A DNA stretch of 64,000 nt, taken from the NCBI GenBank assembly GCA_032718475.1, contig JAUCBJ010008016.1:1-64000 (forward strand). The letters are read 5' to 3'. A program made the position numbers and the translations under genes. Of the stretch, positions 12,401 to 23,689 are shown one piece after another. Numbering within the stretch: position 1 is the first letter of the stretch; every line of letters starts with the position of its first letter. Under the pieces are notes generated by a model. It was not told the DNA's origin, did not search any database, and was given only the letters and a program-made list of their open reading frames with translations. This DNA comes from Nemertoderma westbladi. Lineage: Eukaryota; Xenacoelomorpha; Nemertodermatida; Nemertodermatidae.

Positions 12401-15400
12401 CGTGTCTACTCTACTCTACCACGATATACTTACTGTATCGGTAGGCGGTGTCCCGTCGTGTCTACTCTACTCTACCACGATATACTTACTGTATCGGTAG
12501 GCGGTGTCTCGTCGTGTCTACTCTACTCTACCTCGATATACTTACTGTATCGGTAGGCGGTGTCTCGTCGTGTCTACTCTACCACGATATACTTACTGTA
12601 TCGGTAGGCGGTGTCCAGTCGTGTCTACTCTACTCTACCACGATATACTTACTGTACCGGTAGGCGGTGTCTTGTCGTGTCTACTCTACCACGATATACT
12701 TACTGTATCGGTGGGCGGTGTCCCGTCGTGTCTACTCTACTCTACCACGATATACTTACTGTATCGGTAGGCGGTGTCTCGTCGTGTCTACTCTACTGTA
12801 CCACGATATACTTACTGTACCGGTAGGCGGTGTCTTGTCGTGTCTACTCTACCACGATATACTTACTGTATCGGTAGGCGGTGTCTCGTCGTGTCTACTC
12901 TACTCTACCACGATATACTTACTGTATCGGTAGGCGGTGTCTCGTCGTGTCTACTCTACTGTACCACGATATACTCACTGTACCGGTAGGCGGTGTCTCG
13001 TCGTGTCTACTCTACCACGATATACTTACTGTATCGGTGGGCGGTGTCCCGTCGTGTCTACTCTACTCTACCACGATATACTTACTGTATCGGTGGGCGG
13101 TGTCTCGTCGTGTCTACTCTACTCTACCTCGATATACTTACTGTATCGGTAGGCAGTGTCCCGTCGTCTCTACTCTACTCTACCACGATATACTTACTGT
13201 ATCGGTAGGCGGTGTCTCGTCGTGTCTACTCTACTCTACCACAATATACTTACTGTATCGGTAGGCGGTGTCCCGTCGTGTCTACTCTACCACGATATAC
13301 TTACTGTATCGGTAGGCGGTGTCTCGTCGTGTCTACTCTACTCTACCACGATATACTTACTGTATCGGTAGTCGGTGTCCCGTCGTGTCTACTTGACTCT
13401 ACCACGATATACTTACTGTATCGGTAGGCGGTGTCCCGTCGTGTCTACTCTACTCTACCACGATATACTTACTGTATCGGTAGGCGGTGTCTCGTCGTGT
13501 CTACTCTACTCTACCACGATATACTTACTGTATCGGTGGGCGGTGTCTCGTCGTGTCTACTCTACTCTACCTCGATATACTTACTGTATCGGTAGGCAGT
13601 GTCCCGTCGTCTCTACTCTACTCTACCACGATATACTTACTGTATCGGTAGGCGGTGTCTCGTCATGTCTACTCTACTCTACCACGATATACTTACTGTA
13701 CCGGTAGGCGGTGTCCCGTCGTGTCTACTCTACTCTACCACGATATACTTACTGTATCGGTAGGCGGTGTCCCGTCATGTCTACTCTACTCTACCACGAT
13801 ATACTTACTGTACCGGTAGGCGGTGTCTCGTCGTGTCTACTCTACTCTACCACGATATACTTACTGTATCGGTAGGCGGTGTCCCGTCGTGTCTACTCTA
13901 CTCTACCACGATATACTTACTGTATCGGTAGGCGGTGTCTCGTCGTGTCTACTCTACTCTACCACGATATACTTACTGTATCGGTAGGCGGTGTCCCGTT
14001 GTGTCTACTCTACTCTACCACGATATACTTACTGTATTGGTAGGCGGTGTCTCGTCGTGTCTACTCTACTCTACCACGATATACTTACTGTATCGGTAGG
14101 CGGTGTCTCGTCGTGTCTACTCTACTGTACCACGATATACTTACTGTACCGGTAGGCGGTGTCTCGTCGTGTCTACTCTACCACGATATACTTACTGTAT
14201 CGGTGGGCGGTGTCCAGTCGTGTCTACTCTACTCTACCACGATATACTTACTGTACCGGTAGGCGGTGTCTCGTCGTGTCTACTCTACTCTACCACGATA
14301 TACTTACTGTATCGGTAGGCGGTGTCTCGTCGTGTCTACTCTACTGTACCACGATATACTTACTGTACCGGTAGGCGGTGTCTTGTCGTGTCTACTCTAC
14401 CACGATATACTTACTGTATCGGTAGGCGGTGTCCCGTCGTCTCTACTCTACTCTACCACGATATACTTACTGTATCGGTAGGCGGTGTCTCGTCGTGTCT
14501 ACTCTACTGTACCACGATATACTTACTGTACCGGTAGGCGGTGTCTTGTCGTGTCTACTCTACCACGATATACTTACTGTATCGGTAGGCGGTGTCCCGT
14601 CGTCTCTACTCTACTCTACCACGATATACTTACTGTATCGGTAGGCGGTGTCTCGTCGTGTCTACTCTACTCTACCACGATATACTTACTGTATCGGTAG
14701 GCGGTGTCCCGTCGTGTCAACTCTACTCTACCACGATATACTTACTGTATCGGTAGGCGGTGTCTCGTCGTGTCTACTCTACTCTACCACGATATACTTA
14801 CTGTATCGGTAGGCGGTGTCCCGTCGTCTCTACTCTACTCTACCACGATATACTTACTGTATCGGTAGGCGGTGTCTCGTCGTGTCTACTCTACCACGAT
14901 ATACTTACTGTATCGGTAGGCGGTGTCTCGTCGTGTCTACTCTACTCTACCACGATATACTTACTGTATCGGTAGGCGGTGTCTCGTCGTGTCTACTCTA
15001 CCACGATATACTTACTGTATCGGTAGGCAGTGTCCCGTCGTCTCTACTCTACTCTACCACGATATACTTACTGTATCGGTAGGCGGTGTCTCGTCGTGTC
15101 TACTCTACCACGATATACTTACTGTATCGGTAGGCGGTGTCTCGTCGTGTCTACTCTACTCTACCACGATATACTTACTGTATCGGTAGGCGGTGTCCCG
15201 TCGTGTCAACTCTACTCTACCACGATATACTTACTGTATCGGTAGGCGGTGTCTCGTCGTATCTACTCTACTCTACCACGATATACTTACTGTATCGGTA
15301 GGCGGTGTCCCGTCGTGTCTACTCTACTCTACCACGATATACTTACTGTATCGGTAGGCGGTGTCCCGTCGTGTCTACTCTACTCTACCACGATATACTT

Positions 15401-15749
15401 ACTGTATCGGTAGGCGGTGTCTCGTCGTGTCTACTCTACTCTACCTCGATATACTTACTGTATCGGTAGGCGGTGTCCCGTCGTGTCTACTCTACTCTAC
15501 CACGATATACTTACTGTATCGGTAGGCGGTGTCTCGTCGTGTCTACTCTACTCTACCACGATATACTTACTGTATCGGTAGGCGGTGTCCCGTCGTGTCT
15601 ACTCTACTCTACCACGATATACTTACTGTATCGGTAGGCGGTGTCTCGTCGTGTCTACTCTACTCTACCTCGATATACTTACTGTATCGGTAGGCGGTGT
15701 CTCGTCGTGTCTACTCTACCACGATATACTTACTGTATCGGTAGGCGGT
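9476..15749. repeat. 3137-bp tandem duplication inside the satellite
   Basis: The order of variant monomers in 9476-12612 is reproduced in 12613-15749. Diagnostic markers are offset by exactly 3137: gtccag at 9476 and 12613, gtctcgtcatg at 10520 and 13657, and the rare 'acttgactct' monomer near 10253 and 13390. The match fails at 15750 (gtcccg instead of gtccag). This is duplication of a multi-monomer block, as in higher-order repeats. Confidence 0.85.
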
Positions 15750-18700
15750 GTCCCGTCGTGTCTACTCTACTCTACCACGATATACTTACTGTATCGGTAG
15801 GCGGTGTCTCGTCGTGTCTACTCTACTCTACCTCGATATACTTACTGTATCGGTAGGCGGTGTCCCGTCGTGTCTACTCTACTCTACCACGATATACTTA
15901 CTGTATCGGTAGGCGGTGTCTCGTCGTGTCTACTCTACTCTACCTCGATATACTTACTGTATCGGTAGGCGGTGTCCCGTCGTGTCTACTCTACTCTACC
16001 ACGATATACTTACTGTATCGGTAGGCGGTGTCTCGTCGTGTCTACTCTACTCTACCTCGATATACTTACTGTATCGGTAGGCGGTGTCTCGTCGTGTCTA
16101 CTCTACCACGATATACTTACTGTATCGGTAGGCGGTGTCCCGTCGTCTCTACTCTACTCTACCACGATATACTTACTGTATCGGTAGGCGGTGTCTCGTC
16201 GTGTCTACTCTACCACGATATACTTACTGTATCGGTAGGCGGTGTCTCGTCGTGTCTACTCTACTCTACCACGATATACTTACTGTATCGGTAGGCGGTG
16301 TCCCGTCGTGTCAACTCTACTCTACCACGATATACTTACTGTATCGGTAGGCGGTGTCTCGTCGTATCTACTCTACTCTACCACGATATACTTACTGTAT
16401 CGGTAGGCGGTGTCCCGTCGTGTCTACTCTACTCTACCACGATATACTTACTGTATCGGTAGGCGGTGTCCCGTCGTGTCTACTCTACTCTACCACGATA
16501 TACTTACTGTATCGGTAGGCGGTGTCTCGTCGTGTCTACTCTACTCTACCTCGATATACTTACTGTATCGGTAGGCGGTGTCCCGTCGTGTCTACTCTAC
16601 TCTACCACGATATACTTACTGTATCGGTAGGCGGTGTCTCGTCATGTCTACTCTACTCTACCACGATATACTTACTGTACCGGTAGGCGGTGTCCCGTCG
16701 TGTCTACTCTACTCTACCACGATATACTTACTGTATCGGTAGGCGGTGTCCCGTCATGTCTACTCTACTCTACCACGATATACTTACTGTACCGGTAGGC
16801 GGTGTCTCGTCGTGTCTACTCTACTCTACCACGATATACTTACTGTATCGGTAGGCGGTGTCCCGTCGTGTCTACTCTACTCTACCACGATATACTTACT
16901 GTATCGGTAGGCGGTGTCTCGTCGTGTCTACTCTACTCTACCACGATATACTTACTGTATCGGTAGGCGGTGTCCCGTTGTGTCTACTCTACTCTACCAC
17001 GATATACTTACTGTATTGGTAGGCGGTGTCTCGTCGTGTCTACTCTACTCTACCACGATATACTTACTGTATCGGTAGGCGGTGTCTCGTCGTGTCTACT
17101 CTACTGTACCACGATATACTTACTGTACCGGTAGGCGGTGTCTCGTCGTGTCTACTCTACCACGATATACTTACTGTATCGGTGGGCGGTGTCCAGTCGT
17201 GTCTACTCTACTCTACCACGATATACTTACTGTACCGGTAGGCGGTGTCTCGTCGTGTCTACTCTACTCTACCACGATATACTTACTGTATCGGTAGGCG
17301 GTGTCTCGTCGTGTCTACTCTACTGTACCACGATATACTTACTGTACCGGTAGGCGGTGTCTTGTCGTGTCTACTCTACCACGATATACTTACTGTATCG
17401 GTAGGCGGTGTCCCGTCGTCTCTACTCTACTCTACCACGATATACTTACTGTATCGGTAGGCGGTGTCTCGTCGTGTCTACTCTACTGTACCACGATATA
17501 CTTACTGTACCGGTAGGCGGTGTCTTGTCGTGTCTACTCTACCACGATATACTTACTGTATCGGTAGGCGGTGTCCCGTCGTCTCTACTCTACTCTACCA
17601 CGATATACTTACTGTATCGGTAGGCGGTGTCTCGTCGTGTCTACTCTACTCTACCACGATATACTTACTGTATCGGTAGGCGGTGTCCCGTCGTGTCAAC
17701 TCTACTCTACCACGATATACTTACTGTATCGGTAGGCGGTGTCTCGTCGTGTCTACTCTACTCTACCACGATATACTTACTGTATCGGTAGGCGGTGTCC
17801 CGTCGTCTCTACTCTACTCTACCACGATATACTTACTGTATCGGTAGGCGGTGTCTCGTCGTGTCTACTCTACCACGATATACTTACTGTATCGGTAGGC
17901 GGTGTCTCGTCGTGTCTACTCTACTCTACCACGATATACTTACTGTATCGGTAGGCGGTGTCTCGTCGTGTCTACTCTACCACGATATACTTACTGTATC
18001 GGTAGGCAGTGTCCCGTCGTCTCTACTCTACTCTACCACGATATACTTACTGTATCGGTAGGCGGTGTCTCGTCGTGTCTACTCTACCACGATATACTTA
18101 CTGTATCGGTAGGCGGTGTCTCGTCGTGTCTACTCTACTCTACCACGATATACTTACTGTATCGGTAGGCGGTGTCCCGTCGTGTCAACTCTACTCTACC
18201 ACGATATACTTACTGTATCGGTAGGCGGTGTCTCGTCGTATCTACTCTACTCTACCACGATATACTTACTGTATCGGTAGGCGGTGTCCCGTCGTGTCTA
18301 CTCTACTCTACCACGATATACTTACTGTATCGGTAGGCGGTGTCCCGTCGTGTCTACTCTACTCTACCACGATATACTTACTGTATCGGTAGGCGGTGTC
18401 TCGTCGTGTCTACTCTACTCTACCTCGATATACTTACTGTATCGGTAGGCGGTGTCCCGTCGTGTCTACTCTACTCTACCACGATATACTTACTGTATCG
18501 GTAGGCGGTGTCTCGTCGTGTCTACTCTACTCTACCACGATATACTTACTGTATCGGTAGGCGGTGTCCCGTCGTGTCTACTCTACTCTACCACGATATA
18601 CTTACTGTATCGGTAGGCGGTGTCTCGTCGTGTCTACTCTACTCTACCTCGATATACTTACTGTATCGGTAGGCGGTGTCTCGTCGTGTCTACTCTACCA

Positions 18701-19608
18701 CGATATACTTACTGTATCGGTAGGCGGTGTCCCGTCGTGTCTACTCTACTCTACCACGATATACTTACTGTATCGGTAGGCGGTGTCTCGTCGTGTCTAC
18801 TCTACTCTACCTCGATATACTTACTGTATCGGTAGGCGGTGTCCCGTCGTGTCTACTCTACTCTACCACGATATACTTACTGTATCGGTAGGCGGTGTCT
18901 CGTCGTGTCTACTCTACTCTACCTCGATATACTTACTGTATCGGTAGGCGGTGTCCCGTCGTGTCTACTCTACTCTACCACGATATACTTACTGTATCGG
19001 TAGGCGGTGTCTCGTCGTGTCTACTCTACTCTACCTCGATATACTTACTGTATCGGTAGGCGGTGTCTCGTCGTGTCTACTCTACCACGATATACTTACT
19101 GTATCGGTAGGCGGTGTCCCGTCGTCTCTACTCTACTCTACCACGATATACTTACTGTATCGGTAGGCGGTGTCTCGTCGTGTCTACTCTACCACGATAT
19201 ACTTACTGTATCGGTAGGCGGTGTCTCGTCGTGTCTACTCTACTCTACCACGATATACTTACTGTATCGGTAGGCGGTGTCCCGTCGTGTCAACTCTACT
19301 CTACCACGATATACTTACTGTATCGGTAGGCGGTGTCTCGTCGTATCTACTCTACTCTACCACGATATACTTACTGTATCGGTAGGCGGTGTCCCGTCGT
19401 GTCTACTCTACTCTACCACGATATACTTACTGTATCGGTAGGCGGTGTCCCGTCGTGTCTACTCTACTCTACCACGATATACTTACTGTATCGGTAGGCG
19501 GTGTCTCGTCGTGTCTACTCTACTCTACCTCGATATACTTACTGTATCGGTAGGCGGTGTCCCGTCGTGTCTACTCTACTCTACCACGATATACTTACTG
19601 TATCGGTA
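13651..19608. repeat. 2979-bp tandem duplication overlapping the first
   Basis: Variant order in about 13651-16629 recurs in about 16630-19608, offset 2979 (gtctcgtcatg at 13657 and 16636). 3137 minus 2979 is 158 bp, which equals 56+51+51, so the two block lengths differ by three whole monomers. The second event used sequence created by the first. Confidence 0.8.
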
Positions 19609-19798
19609 GGCGGTGTCTCGTCGTGTCTACTCTACTCTACCACGATATACTTACTGTATCGGTAGGCGGTGTCCCGTCGTGTCTACTCTACTCTACCACG
19701 ATATACTTACTGTATCGGTAGGCGGTGTCTCGTCGTGTCTACTCTACTCTACCACGATATACTTACTGTATCGGTAGGCGGTGTCCCGTCGTGTCTAC

Positions 19799-19967
19799 TC
19801 TGCCAGTCTCCGACCTCATTAAGGACATTTAGGACGGTATCCAAGGTTTCCTTACTGGCCGCCTCCGCTGGCTCCAATGAGCCCAAGTTGCCGTCGATTT
19901 TACCCAATAAGTTCTCCACAACGGGAACTATTCCGCTACCGGCCTCCTCGGATACGAGATTACTTAA
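19799..19967 (-). CDS. Candidate host exon (about 56 codons), function unknown
   Basis: On the minus strand a pyrimidine-rich tract ending TTTCAG (19968-19973) precedes an open segment beginning LSNLVSEEAGS and running to NVLNEVGDWQ. Its composition is ordinary soluble protein, unlike the flanks. The segment ends one or two bases before the satellite, whose first minus-strand bases are GTAGAC, so the satellite boundary itself would be the 5' splice site. I do not recognise the domain; the leucine/glutamate pattern suggests amphipathic helices. The ORF opens upstream in AT-rich intron-like sequence, so an ATG start is not credible. Alternatively it is a chance ORF, but acceptor plus composition argue for an exon. 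Confidence 0.5.
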
Positions 19968-19973
19968 CTGAAA

Positions 19974-20426
19974 CAACAACGGGGAGTCGGAATAAAAATT
20001 AAAAAAATAATAAATGAAATCCATTAAATAATAAAATGTATCTTGATTTTACATTTATTTAATACGGAATTTACCTAATTAATAAAATTACTTTGAATTA
20101 AGTTATAATATTTCAGATTAAGTTTTTTAGATTAAATTTTGTTTTAATTACTAGCTAAAAATAATAATGATATACAGTATACAATAAGAACCATTATTAT
20201 TATATTGAAACTTAAGGGCCCCAAAATTTACTGGAACCAAACAAGTAATATTGCAAAGGAGATTCAGCAATATCAAATTTGTTATTAAATTTAATAATTT
20301 TAACGGAATTATAATATAATACATTATAAATAAAACTGATTACTTTGATAAACCAGAGCTACGGCACTACGGCGACATTAGTGCACTACTTTATATGTAA
20401 AGGAGAAGACTACAACAAGGAGTAAA
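19974..20426. other. AT-rich noncoding stretch upstream of the LINE
   Basis: No ORF or structured feature seen. On the minus strand it would be intron upstream of the candidate exon. On the plus strand its right end must include the LINE 5' UTR, whose start I cannot place. Confidence 0.5.
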
Positions 20427-21725
20427 ATGTCACATTCCCAATCGACTACCTCTACCAGCAAGGCTCCCGCTGCTGATTCTGAAAAATTAAGACGGCAAAG
20501 CACTGCTGGATGCAGTAATAACCCGAGACGAAGCAGCAACAAATCCCTGGTGAATCCACAGGCGGCGGCAGTTCCACCACAAAGTGGATTGCGCAACGAC
20601 GGACTTACTGAAATCGAGGTTGTCTGCTCCGGCGCATCATGCAGTGTTACAATGATCTGCATCGCTAAACGAGGCACAGATTTCGGCCTTGTTGATTTCT
20701 ACTGTGGACAATGTGTTGGTCAGCGTCTAACAAAGGTTGCCAAGGATTTTGAAAAGCTAGAATTGCGACTGGATGATAAATTACTTCAATTCGAAGAAGA
20801 AGTTGAGCACCTTCGTATGCAATCGATTAGACAGGAGCAAGTAATTGGAGATAATAATCAAAAGGCTCATACGAGGATAAATGAGTTGCGAGATGTTATT
20901 GGAAGTAAAGCAGAGGAAAGTCAAAAGAAGATAGATGATCTTGAAACTAAAGTAATGAATGTTAAGGACTGCACCAACAAGTATAATGTCAGTAGTCAAC
21001 CGGAAGAAGTCAATGGTGGCCAATGGACCAAGGTATCATATTCTGCGAAGGTAAAAACACCTCGAAATAGTAATGGTACGAATATCGCCATTCTCTCGAA
21101 ACAAATAAAATTAGAGGAGGAGGAACATAACAAACGCAAAACGAATGTTGTCGTTAAGGGATTGAGAGGTCACGATGACAAGGCACAAGTTATTGACATT
21201 CCTGCATATCTGGACATCCAATTATCCAAAGAAGAAATAACGACTAAGCCTGTATCCAAACAGCCATTGTCTAACCAACAAAGTAAACTGCTGATAGTAA
21301 CTGTTCCACGGGAGAAAAGATCATCTCTCTTAAGGAAAGCTCTAGAATTGCGTCACTCTGATAGATATGACAATATATATATTACACCGGACTATACCCC
21401 AGAAGAAAGTAGATCACAGTTCGAGTTACGTGAGGAACGGCGGCGACTAATGGTTGCGTACCCAGATAAATACTGGGTAATAAATAAAGGGTCGGTAGTA
21501 GAGAGTCCACGGAGCACAATTCATAGGAGTAAGTCTGTTATGGTCAAACCGTCAAATGGTCCGGCAGATATCACTACTCCGTCATCGCAGGCTGACCACG
21601 ACGCGACAACAACAGCTCACCAAATAGTTGATCTCACCAACCCCTCTCCAAACGCCCACTCAAATAGTGAACAGCAATCTCGCACTCGGCAGAGCTTTGA
21701 GGACCTAGTTACAAAGACTGATTGA
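20427..21725 (+). CDS. LINE ORF1 protein (432 aa): zinc-binding N-terminus, coiled coil, RRM-like region
   Basis: Probable RNA-binding nucleoprotein of the LINE. A Ser/Pro-rich N-terminus precedes a Cys cluster (C67, C72, C78, C93, C96), compatible with the PHD-like or zinc-finger segment seen in CR1-type ORF1 proteins. A heptad-rich coiled coil follows (about 105-165). Residues about 225-365 ('NVVVKGLRG', 'LLIVTVPREKRSSLLRKA', 'PDYTPEESRSQ') resemble the RRM and C-terminal domain of L1-type ORF1. The tail is Ser/Thr-rich. ATG start at 20427; the stop lies 15 bp before the ORF2 ATG, so ORF2 probably depends on reinitiation or its own translation signal. Confidence 0.8.
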   Translation: MSHSQSTTSTSKAPAADSEKLRRQSTAGCSNNPRRSSNKSLVNPQAAAVPPQSGLRNDGLTEIEVVCSGASCSVTMICIAKRGTDFGLVDFYCGQCVGQRLTKVAKDFEKLELRLDDKLLQFEEEVEHLRMQSIRQEQVIGDNNQKAHTRINELRDVIGSKAEESQKKIDDLETKVMNVKDCTNKYNVSSQPEEVNGGQWTKVSYSAKVKTPRNSNGTNIAILSKQIKLEEEEHNKRKTNVVVKGLRGHDDKAQVIDIPAYLDIQLSKEEITTKPVSKQPLSNQQSKLLIVTVPREKRSSLLRKALELRHSDRYDNIYITPDYTPEESRSQFELREERRRLMVAYPDKYWVINKGSVVESPRSTIHRSKSVMVKPSNGPADITTPSSQADHDATTTAHQIVDLTNPSPNAHSNSEQQSRTRQSFEDLVTKTD

Positions 21726-21740
21726 CAACCAACCATCCCG

Positions 21741-22961
21741 ATGAGCATGAACTCGAACCATCTTGAACCGAAATACACTGCTGTATGTTTGTATAATGCT
21801 CGATCCATTAATAACAAAGCGGCAATTATTAAAGATCACATTGTAGATGATAGAATAGACATCCTTGCGATAACGGAAGCGTGGTTAAAGGGTGATGAGA
21901 GCGATAACCAAGTAACAAACGAAATATGTCCTAAAGGATACGTTATAGAACACAATCCTAGAACATCCACGAGAGGTGGAGGAGTAGCTTGTGTTTTCAA
22001 ACGGTGTCTCAAATTAAAAACGTGTGCCGCTAGTGAGTTTGTGTATTCTACATTTGAATATATTGAATTAACATTCACCCAACTTGGATCTGTTATTAGG
22101 CTTATTATATTGTACCGCACCTGCCCTTCGCCTAAAAACGGACTCACTGCAGCATTATTCTTTGAACAATTCGCTGAGTTTCTGCAGCACATTATAGTTC
22201 TTCCGGGTAGAATACTATTATTGGGTGATTTCAACTTTCATGTTGATGTCTGCGATAACAAGGATGCCGCCGAGTTTCTTGACATTTTAAATTGCTTTGG
22301 ATTGGTACAGTTAGTAAATCAACCAACCCACATAAAGGGCCATACACTAGATCTGGTGCTAGTACACACTGACGACCAGAATATCGTTTGCAACGTTTTT
22401 GTACGAAATATAGGTTTATCCGACCACTTTGCAGTCTACTTTAACTTGAATTTCACTAAACCAGCCGATATATCACAGACAATAAGTTACCGAAATATAA
22501 GTAAAATAAACGGTAATCTGTTTTTGGAGGATTTAAAACATTCACCAGTATGCGACTCTCCTTCTGGTGATATTAATGGAGTTATTAAAATGTATAATGA
22601 TAACCTAATGAACATACTCGATAAACACGCCCCATTACAAACAAAAACTGTTTCCATGAGGCCGAAGGCAAATTGGTACACTGATGAGATTAACGACGCA
22701 AAAAGAAAACGCAGAAGATTGGAGCGCCGATATCGAAAGACGAATATCTGTGCTGATTGTATCGCCTATCGCCTACAGTGCACGGTGGTTGCCAATACCA
22801 TAGCGTCAGCAAAAGAGACATATTATAGTAACATTATAAAGAATAATGCAGGTGATCAACGAAAACTATTTTCAGTGGCTGCCAAAATACTTTATCGTAA
22901 AAACAAAAGTACATTGCCTTCACACGAGGATGATGAAAAACATGTTTATGGAATTCTTTGA
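21741..22961 (+). CDS. LINE ORF2 N-terminal part: APE-type endonuclease (frame truncated)
   Basis: An apurinic-like endonuclease domain nicks the target for target-primed reverse transcription. Visible active-site elements: N19 ('YNARS'), E46 ('TEAWL'), D163/N165 ('LGDFNFH'), D204 ('TLDLV') and S227-D228-H229 ('GLSDHFAV'). Residues 310-395 form the basic linker that normally runs on into RT. The frame stops at 22961. The expected continuation 'FFDKKIKDIRYDL' lies in another frame from about 22942, so there is one frameshift at about 22930-22945. Otherwise the domain is complete with no internal stops, suggesting a young copy or a sequencing error at the break. Confidence 0.85.
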   Translation: MSMNSNHLEPKYTAVCLYNARSINNKAAIIKDHIVDDRIDILAITEAWLKGDESDNQVTNEICPKGYVIEHNPRTSTRGGGVACVFKRCLKLKTCAASEFVYSTFEYIELTFTQLGSVIRLIILYRTCPSPKNGLTAALFFEQFAEFLQHIIVLPGRILLLGDFNFHVDVCDNKDAAEFLDILNCFGLVQLVNQPTHIKGHTLDLVLVHTDDQNIVCNVFVRNIGLSDHFAVYFNLNFTKPADISQTISYRNISKINGNLFLEDLKHSPVCDSPSGDINGVIKMYNDNLMNILDKHAPLQTKTVSMRPKANWYTDEINDAKRKRRRLERRYRKTNICADCIAYRLQCTVVANTIASAKETYYSNIIKNNAGDQRKLFSVAAKILYRKNKSTLPSHEDDEKHVYGIL

Positions 22962-22989
22962 CAAGAAAATAAAGGATATTAGATATGAC

Positions 22990-23680
22990 TTATTATCTGG
23001 AAATGGCGGTTCTACTTCACGGGGCGTTGATGATCTGGGGGCTCCTACGGAGGGCGCTATCAAACTGGGTGTTCCTATGGGGGGCGCTACTGAATTGGGC
23101 ATTCCTACGGGGGGTGATACTGGACTGGGCGCTCCTACAGGGGAATCATCAGACCAGGGCGTTCCTACGGGGGGAGCATCTGACCTGGGCATTCCTACAG
23201 GGGGTGCTGCTGGACTGGGTGTTTCTACGGGGGGTGCAACTGGACTGGGCGTTCCTACGGGGGGACCATCTGACCTGGGCATTCCTACAGGGGGTGCTGC
23301 TGGACTGGGTGTTTCTACGGGGGGTGCAACTGGACTGGGCGTTCCTACGGGGGGCTCATCTGAACTGGGCATTCCTATTGGGGGACCATCTGACCTGGGC
23401 ATTCTTACGGGTGAAGCATCGGATCTGGGTGTTCCTACAGGGGGCGCTAGTGAACTGGGCGTTCCTATGGGGGGCGCAACCAACCTGGGCATTTCTACGG
23501 GGGGTGTTACTGGACTGGGCGCTCCTATGGGGGGGGGGGGGGGCTACTGAACTGGGCATTCATACGGGGGCCGCTACGGGACTGGGCGTTCCTACGGGGT
23601 GCGCAACTAACCTAGGCATACCTACGGGGGGCGCTACGGGACTGGGCGTTCCTACGGGTATGGGGGGCGCAACCAACGGT
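22990..23680 (+). repeat. 30-bp coding minisatellite between endonuclease and RT
   Basis: About 22 head-to-tail 30-bp units of the type gttcctacggggggcgctac plus a ten-base end, encoding a 10-residue Gly-rich repeat (e.g. LGVPTGGATG). The unit is a multiple of three and open in several frames on both strands, which explains the long shadow ORFs here. A run of 14 G near 23528-23543 changes the frame. The repeat lies exactly in the inter-domain linker of ORF2, whose conserved parts resume near 23690. Confidence 0.9.
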
Positions 23681-23689
23681 AAAGGAAAC

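Larger units (their letters stand above)
7659..19800. repeat. 56/51-bp satellite array (about 12.1 kb, about 220 monomers)
   Basis: Monomer of 56 bp containing 'ggtaggcggtgtcycgtcgt' and 'ccacgatatacttactgtat'. A shorter 51-bp form lacks one TCTAC. Monomers differ at a few recurrent sites: C/T in gtcycg, a/t in ccwcg, atcgg/accgg, and ag/gg before gcgg. Each monomer contains an imperfect stem-loop, CGATA...TATCG around TTACT. The many overlapping reading frames only reflect the absence of stops in the monomer. The array starts exactly at an LTR end and stops at a candidate exon boundary. Confidence 0.97.

Noticed and set aside
7659-19800. Could the array be a CRISPR?
   Set aside because: There are no unique spacers; every monomer is wholly repeated, with only point variants and a 5-bp indel, and the context is animal DNA.
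7666-19971. Dozens of 71-127-codon ORFs (MSRRVYSTLPRYTYC-type) across the satellite
   Set aside because: They recur with the 56/51-bp monomers in overlapping frames and only reflect a stop-poor repeat.
22920-23559. 190-codon minus-strand and 234-codon plus-strand Pro/Gly-rich ORFs
   Set aside because: Both are translations of the 30-bp minisatellite, which is open in several frames.
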